Of a stretch of DNA of 64,000 bases, positions 61,570 to 64,000 are shown piece after piece. The number at the start of each line of letters is the position of its first letter. Position 1 is the first letter of the stretch. A program made the translations under genes and the position numbers. The notes beneath the pieces are model-generated. The model ran no database searches. It was not told where the DNA came from and saw nothing but the letters and a program-made list of their open reading frames with translations. Origin of the DNA: CAVPOO01 sp963707015 (GTDB lineage: Bacteria; Pseudomonadota; Gammaproteobacteria; Thiohalobacterales; Thiohalobacteraceae); contig CAVPOO010000010.1 in the NCBI GenBank assembly GCA_963707015.1, forward strand, positions 124,001-188,000, in the 5' to 3' direction.

Positions 61570-63219
61570 CTACTTCCCTTTGTAAATCGCACAGCCGCCG
61601 ACTTCTTCGATGAGTTCATATTCTCTTTCGACAAAACTAAAAAAGGGTTGGAATGGAGCTAACGAATTAGAATAGAAGCCAAGATCCCGCTTACTGCCGG
61701 GCTTACTGCCAAGCTTACTGTCAGGCTTACTCTCAGGCTCACTGCCCAGCTGCCAGGCTAAACGCTCCGCGCTATCGAGAGGTGGCAAGTGCATGTTTCG
61801 AGTATCGATTATTATTTGAGGTTTGTGATTTTCTAGGTCAGAAAGAAACTCCTTGAAAATAGAATCGTTTGCATAGTTTGGCGTGGCCAATGGATATTGA
61901 TAAAAGAACCGCGTCGGCGACTGGCGCTTTGATAACAAGTAAATTTCCGATTGAGCCCCCCACACTAAGATGCGGTTATTGGGTGTCGTGTGATCGCGAA
62001 CGTATTCGGCAACTTGCGAAAAATCGCCGCGCATAATTACACCAGTGGTACCAATTGTTCTGATGCGGGATAGAGTGTCAGAGTACGTGCCTCGATAGGA
62101 AATTGATGTGTTGACGACAATCGCCAACAGGCACGCAGTTGCTGTCGTTTGCACAAAGAACTCATCCTTTTGCGAAACTCTCCCGCCGTCAGTAAATGTG
62201 TCGAGGACATTAATTAATACTCTTCCGAAGAAGCTCAAGAATATCGCAATGACAGGAAGCACCACCAAGTAATAGTGATCGTATTGTCGACCGGACGTGC
62301 TAACGAGCACAACTTCAATCGGCAAAAGGATTATGGCGAGCCGCAAAAGGAGCTCAAATTGGTCGCGCGGTTTCTTTCGTAACAGACAATACCCAAGGCC
62401 GATAAACCAGCCAGTGATAACTAGAGGAAACCCCTCAATGTTTTTTGCTATCGACAGCCCCGCATTGATTTTGTCTTTGAGGGAGGCACTGCCGGAATAC
62501 GCTAAGTTGTATGACAACACCGCATCTAGAAACGCAGACCACGCGTCAACGCTCTTGAGTACAACAAACAAAATAAGGAAAACCGATGCTGCACCTGCGA
62601 TGGACCAATAGATACGGTGTAGCGCCTTGCGCCCGGAGAAAACCCAGTACAGACCAATAGCGAGCCACACACCAACTAAGTTTGGCTTAAGAAGAAAAGC
62701 GCCGGCGGCGAGCGCGCCGATGGCTAGAGGCTGCCAGGGTTTCGGGTGATCTTGTTTGTCAATCCGGAGGAAAAGGTGCAGGGCGAGGAACTGTAGAAGT
62801 ACCACATACTCCTCCGTGTAGTTCCCACCATCAATAAACCTGTTGAAGTAAAGAAGAAACATTGAGATCGAGAAAAATGCCGCCGTGCGGCCAAAATTGG
62901 TTTTGAGAACCGTGAATGCGAGCCAGACGGCACTAACCAAAAACAAACCTTCTAATAGCCAGATTCCCCACAAGTGCTCCCCAGAAATAACTAGCCCTAT
63001 GAGGTCGAGCAGGTATACCAGGGGCGGCTTGTGGTCCCATCGATCAACATAAGGGACCTCCCCATTTAACATGCCTTCCGCTATGTATATATAGACACTT
63101 GAGTCTCTAGTCGGCACACCCGGCAAGGACGCCAGCACCAGTAGGAGCATACTGACTACGATCATTGCCCAAACGATGCTATAAATCTGGGTGGGCTGTA
63201 ACTTGGGAAATGACTTCAT
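61570..63219 (-). CDS. GT-C-type membrane glycosyltransferase (ArnT/PMT-like)
   Basis: A 549-residue protein with roughly ten membrane segments. The motif DSSVYIYIAEGMLNGEVPYVDRWDHKPPLVY (in parts, residues 38-70) is the acidic loop and xDHKPP signature of dolichyl/undecaprenyl-phosphate-sugar-dependent GT-C enzymes (ArnT/PMT/DUF2029 relatives). A soluble C-terminal tail (about 395-549) follows, including a short repeat SEPESKPDSKLGSKPGSK encoded by a 12-bp tandem repeat. Likely transfers a sugar from a lipid carrier in the periplasm. Base composition is more AT-rich than upstream genes, suggesting transfer. Confidence 0.8.
   Translation of the reverse strand: MKSFPKLQPTQIYSIVWAMIVVSMLLLVLASLPGVPTRDSSVYIYIAEGMLNGEVPYVDRWDHKPPLVYLLDLIGLVISGEHLWGIWLLEGLFLVSAVWLAFTVLKTNFGRTAAFFSISMFLLYFNRFIDGGNYTEEYVVLLQFLALHLFLRIDKQDHPKPWQPLAIGALAAGAFLLKPNLVGVWLAIGLYWVFSGRKALHRIYWSIAGAASVFLILFVVLKSVDAWSAFLDAVLSYNLAYSGSASLKDKINAGLSIAKNIEGFPLVITGWFIGLGYCLLRKKPRDQFELLLRLAIILLPIEVVLVSTSGRQYDHYYLVVLPVIAIFLSFFGRVLINVLDTFTDGGRVSQKDEFFVQTTATACLLAIVVNTSISYRGTYSDTLSRIRTIGTTGVIMRGDFSQVAEYVRDHTTPNNRILVWGAQSEIYLLSKRQSPTRFFYQYPLATPNYANDSIFKEFLSDLENHKPQIIIDTRNMHLPPLDSAERLAWQLGSEPESKPDSKLGSKPGSKRDLGFYSNSLAPFQPFFSFVEREYELIEEVGGCAIYKGK
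61689..61748. repeat. 12-bp tandem repeat, five units
   Basis: Five consecutive near-identical units in phase with the reading frame: GCTTACTGCCGG, GCTTACTGCCAA, GCTTACTGTCAG, GCTTACTCTCAG, GCTCACTGCCCA. In the protein they give four-residue steps around SK-G/P-S-K. Their length (multiple of 3) keeps the frame, so copy-number change would lengthen or shorten the tail without breaking the gene. Confidence 0.8.
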
Positions 63220-63271
63220 ATCTTTGGTAAAATTTTATTGTTCTGTCTTGCCGTTATGTTCTTCTTCTCGT

Positions 63272-63391
63272 CGGGCGAGGGGGTACTTCTGTGCCTCGGT
63301 AGGCCAGATGGCAGAAGAGATGATCAAGCAGTATTTGGAGCCTCACTTTGAGCCGAAGCCGAACGATGATTTCAAGATGGAACCTGAATAA
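63272..63391 (+). mobile_element. IS200/IS605-type TnpA remnant (C-terminal)
   Basis: The plus-strand frame ends RARGYFCASVGQMAEEMIKQ, YLEPHFEPKPNDDFKMEPE then TAA. This corresponds to the end of Y1-transposases of the IS200/IS605 group, whose members read ARGYFxxTVG, EEMIKxYLExHxEP and EPE at the end. The upstream part, including the catalytic HUH and Tyr region, is missing. The right-end hairpins at 63418-63464 fit the same element. Confidence 0.65.
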
Positions 63392-63464
63392 GACGCGTTA
63401 TTCAGGTGGCGCGTCTCCGGACTTTCAGTCCGCAACCTCAACCATCGGCTAGAGCCGGTGGTTG
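63383..63464. repeat. Clustered hairpins at the end of the IS200/IS605 remnant
   Basis: Three palindromes follow each other. CCTGAATAA/TTATTCAGG (63383-63406, 9-bp perfect stem overlapping the tnpA stop), CGGACT-TTC-AGTCCG (63418-63432, perfect) and CAACCATCGGC/GCCGGTGGTTG (63439-63464, 11 bp with one wobble). IS200/IS605 elements use subterminal hairpins for single-strand recognition; this spacing fits a right end. Confidence 0.6.
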
Positions 63465-63473
63465 TTGAGTACT

Positions 63474-63553
63474 CGTCATTCCCGCCAAGCCAGCGCTAAC
63501 CCGAATCCAGGAACACTAGACCATCCTCGATTCCCGTTTTCGCGGGAATGACG
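63474..63553. repeat. MITE-like inverted repeat with CGTCATTCCCGC ends
   Basis: The left end reads CGTCATTCCCGC (63474-63485) and the right end GCGGGAATGACG (63542-63553), exact reverse complements, with ATTC(C)-type inner matches (CGAATCCAGG and CTCGATTCCCG) between. Elements with these ends are dispersed in many beta- and gammaproteobacterial genomes. It lies between the IS200-type remnant and the oxidoreductase gene, another sign that this end is a landing zone for mobile DNA. Confidence 0.7.
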
Positions 63554-63573
63554 ACTGTTATATACCACCTTTG

Positions 63574-64000
63574 TCACTTGTTTATGCAAGTCTCAATAAT
63601 CAAACGCTGGGTGATCTCCCGCCCCTGCCGAATCGCATAGTTGGTACCCCGGTCCTCGGGGTAGATTTGGGCCATTGTCGCCAGGTAGAAACCGTCTAAG
63701 GGTGTCTTGTCTGCCGGGATAAGCTGGCTGTAGTGGCACTCCACGATGGGCTGGGAATGCTGAGCGCGCCAGACATGTGCATCAAGAATCCAGTTTCGCG
63801 TTAGATCCGGAAACATTCGGACTAAGTGTCTCAGCGTGAATTCAACCACGTCTTCATCGGCCATCTGGTAGAGCGAATCGGTCTCCGGCAAATACTTCGA
63901 AAGATAGACGATGTGGCGGCCACCGTAGGTTGCGAGCGGCTCGAAATTTGTGTGTTCGATGACCGCGACGAACGGGAAACCAGGATCGTTCACATTGAGC
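63574..64000 (-). CDS. FAD-dependent oxidoreductase (amine oxidase/PPOX-like), 3' part
   Basis: The C-terminal 142 residues of a larger protein whose start lies beyond the window; the frame is open to the edge. It contains VIEHTNFEPLATYGGRHIVYL, DEDVVEFTLRHLVRMFPDL, AHVWRAQHSQPIVECHYSQL and the FAD-region ending DGFYLATMAQIYPEDRGTNYA (each quoted in part). This ending is typical of NAD(P)/FAD oxidoreductases related to protoporphyrinogen oxidase, often found in polysaccharide or lipid loci. The substrate cannot be inferred. Confidence 0.75.
   Translation of the reverse strand, partial: LNVNDPGFPFVAVIEHTNFEPLATYGGRHIVYLSKYLPETDSLYQMADEDVVEFTLRHLVRMFPDLTRNWILDAHVWRAQHSQPIVECHYSQLIPADKTPLDGFYLATMAQIYPEDRGTNYAIRQGREITQRLIIETCINK

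Noticed and set aside
1..64000. CRISPR arrays, tRNA and rRNA genes
   Set aside because: No direct-repeat/spacer pattern, no cloverleaf with a TTC-type T-loop and no rRNA signature was found by eye.

Overview
The window looks like a chromosome segment of a GC-rich gammaproteobacterium, probably a Chromatiales-like or sulfur-oxidiser-like lineage. This rests on gene order (rpsB-tsf-pyrH-frr-uppS-cdsA-dxr-rseP-bamA-skp-lpxD-fabZ-lpxA-lpxB-rnhB), proteobacterial protein types such as LpxA/B/D, BamA, ClpS and Aat, and a VPxPA/PEP-CTERM protein. No rRNA, tRNA or CRISPR array was seen, and the species cannot be named from the sequence.

Bases 1-622 hold no convincing gene, only a palindromic repeat. 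From 622 to 15374, on the minus strand, runs the classical translation/envelope supercluster. It makes S2, EF-Ts, UMP kinase, ribosome recycling factor, undecaprenyl-PP synthase, CDP-DAG synthase, DXP reductoisomerase, RseP, BamA, Skp and the first lipid A enzymes. Divergent map-glnD follow on the plus strand. Then come a VOC protein and an EamA transporter (minus), dapC-dapD (plus), alanine dehydrogenase (minus), and trxB, a FemAB-like protein, aat, bpt and infA (plus). clpA and clpS (minus) complete a compact N-degron pathway with aat and bpt. A cold-shock gene, a frameshifted icd, a DUF1269 protein, a cation efflux pump, a CbiM-like membrane protein and a DUF4124 protein follow.

From 45131 down to 36179 (minus) lies a tightly coupled nine-gene cluster: a periplasmic protein, a large TPR/coiled-coil protein, two TPR lipoproteins, a small exported protein, ExbB, two ExbD proteins and a TonB-like transducer. 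It appears to be a complete proton-motive-force-driven envelope machine, with composition like the core of the Myxococcus Agl-Glt machinery. Its role here is unknown, and I regard it as the best candidate for an undescribed system. ApbE lies just upstream.

The 46.4-52.9 kb stretch is patchier. It has a decayed membrane-protein gene with an in-frame TGA, a probable 41-residue membrane protein with its own terminator, a DUF488 protein, a decayed msrA, a lipoprotein, a second cold-shock protein, a nitronate-monooxygenase-like flavoprotein, a hemerythrin-like protein and a VPxPA-CTERM surface protein. From 59660 down to 52972 is a complete type I Wadjet anti-plasmid operon (jetABCD), with an ISL3-type transposase remnant just upstream.

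The last 4 kb is accessory DNA. It contains a Tat-type lipoprotein with a five-bladed beta-propeller (GH43-like), a GT-C family membrane glycosyltransferase with a 12-bp tandem repeat inside its gene, the 3' part of an FAD oxidoreductase, and remnants of at least two more insertion sequences plus a MITE-like inverted repeat.
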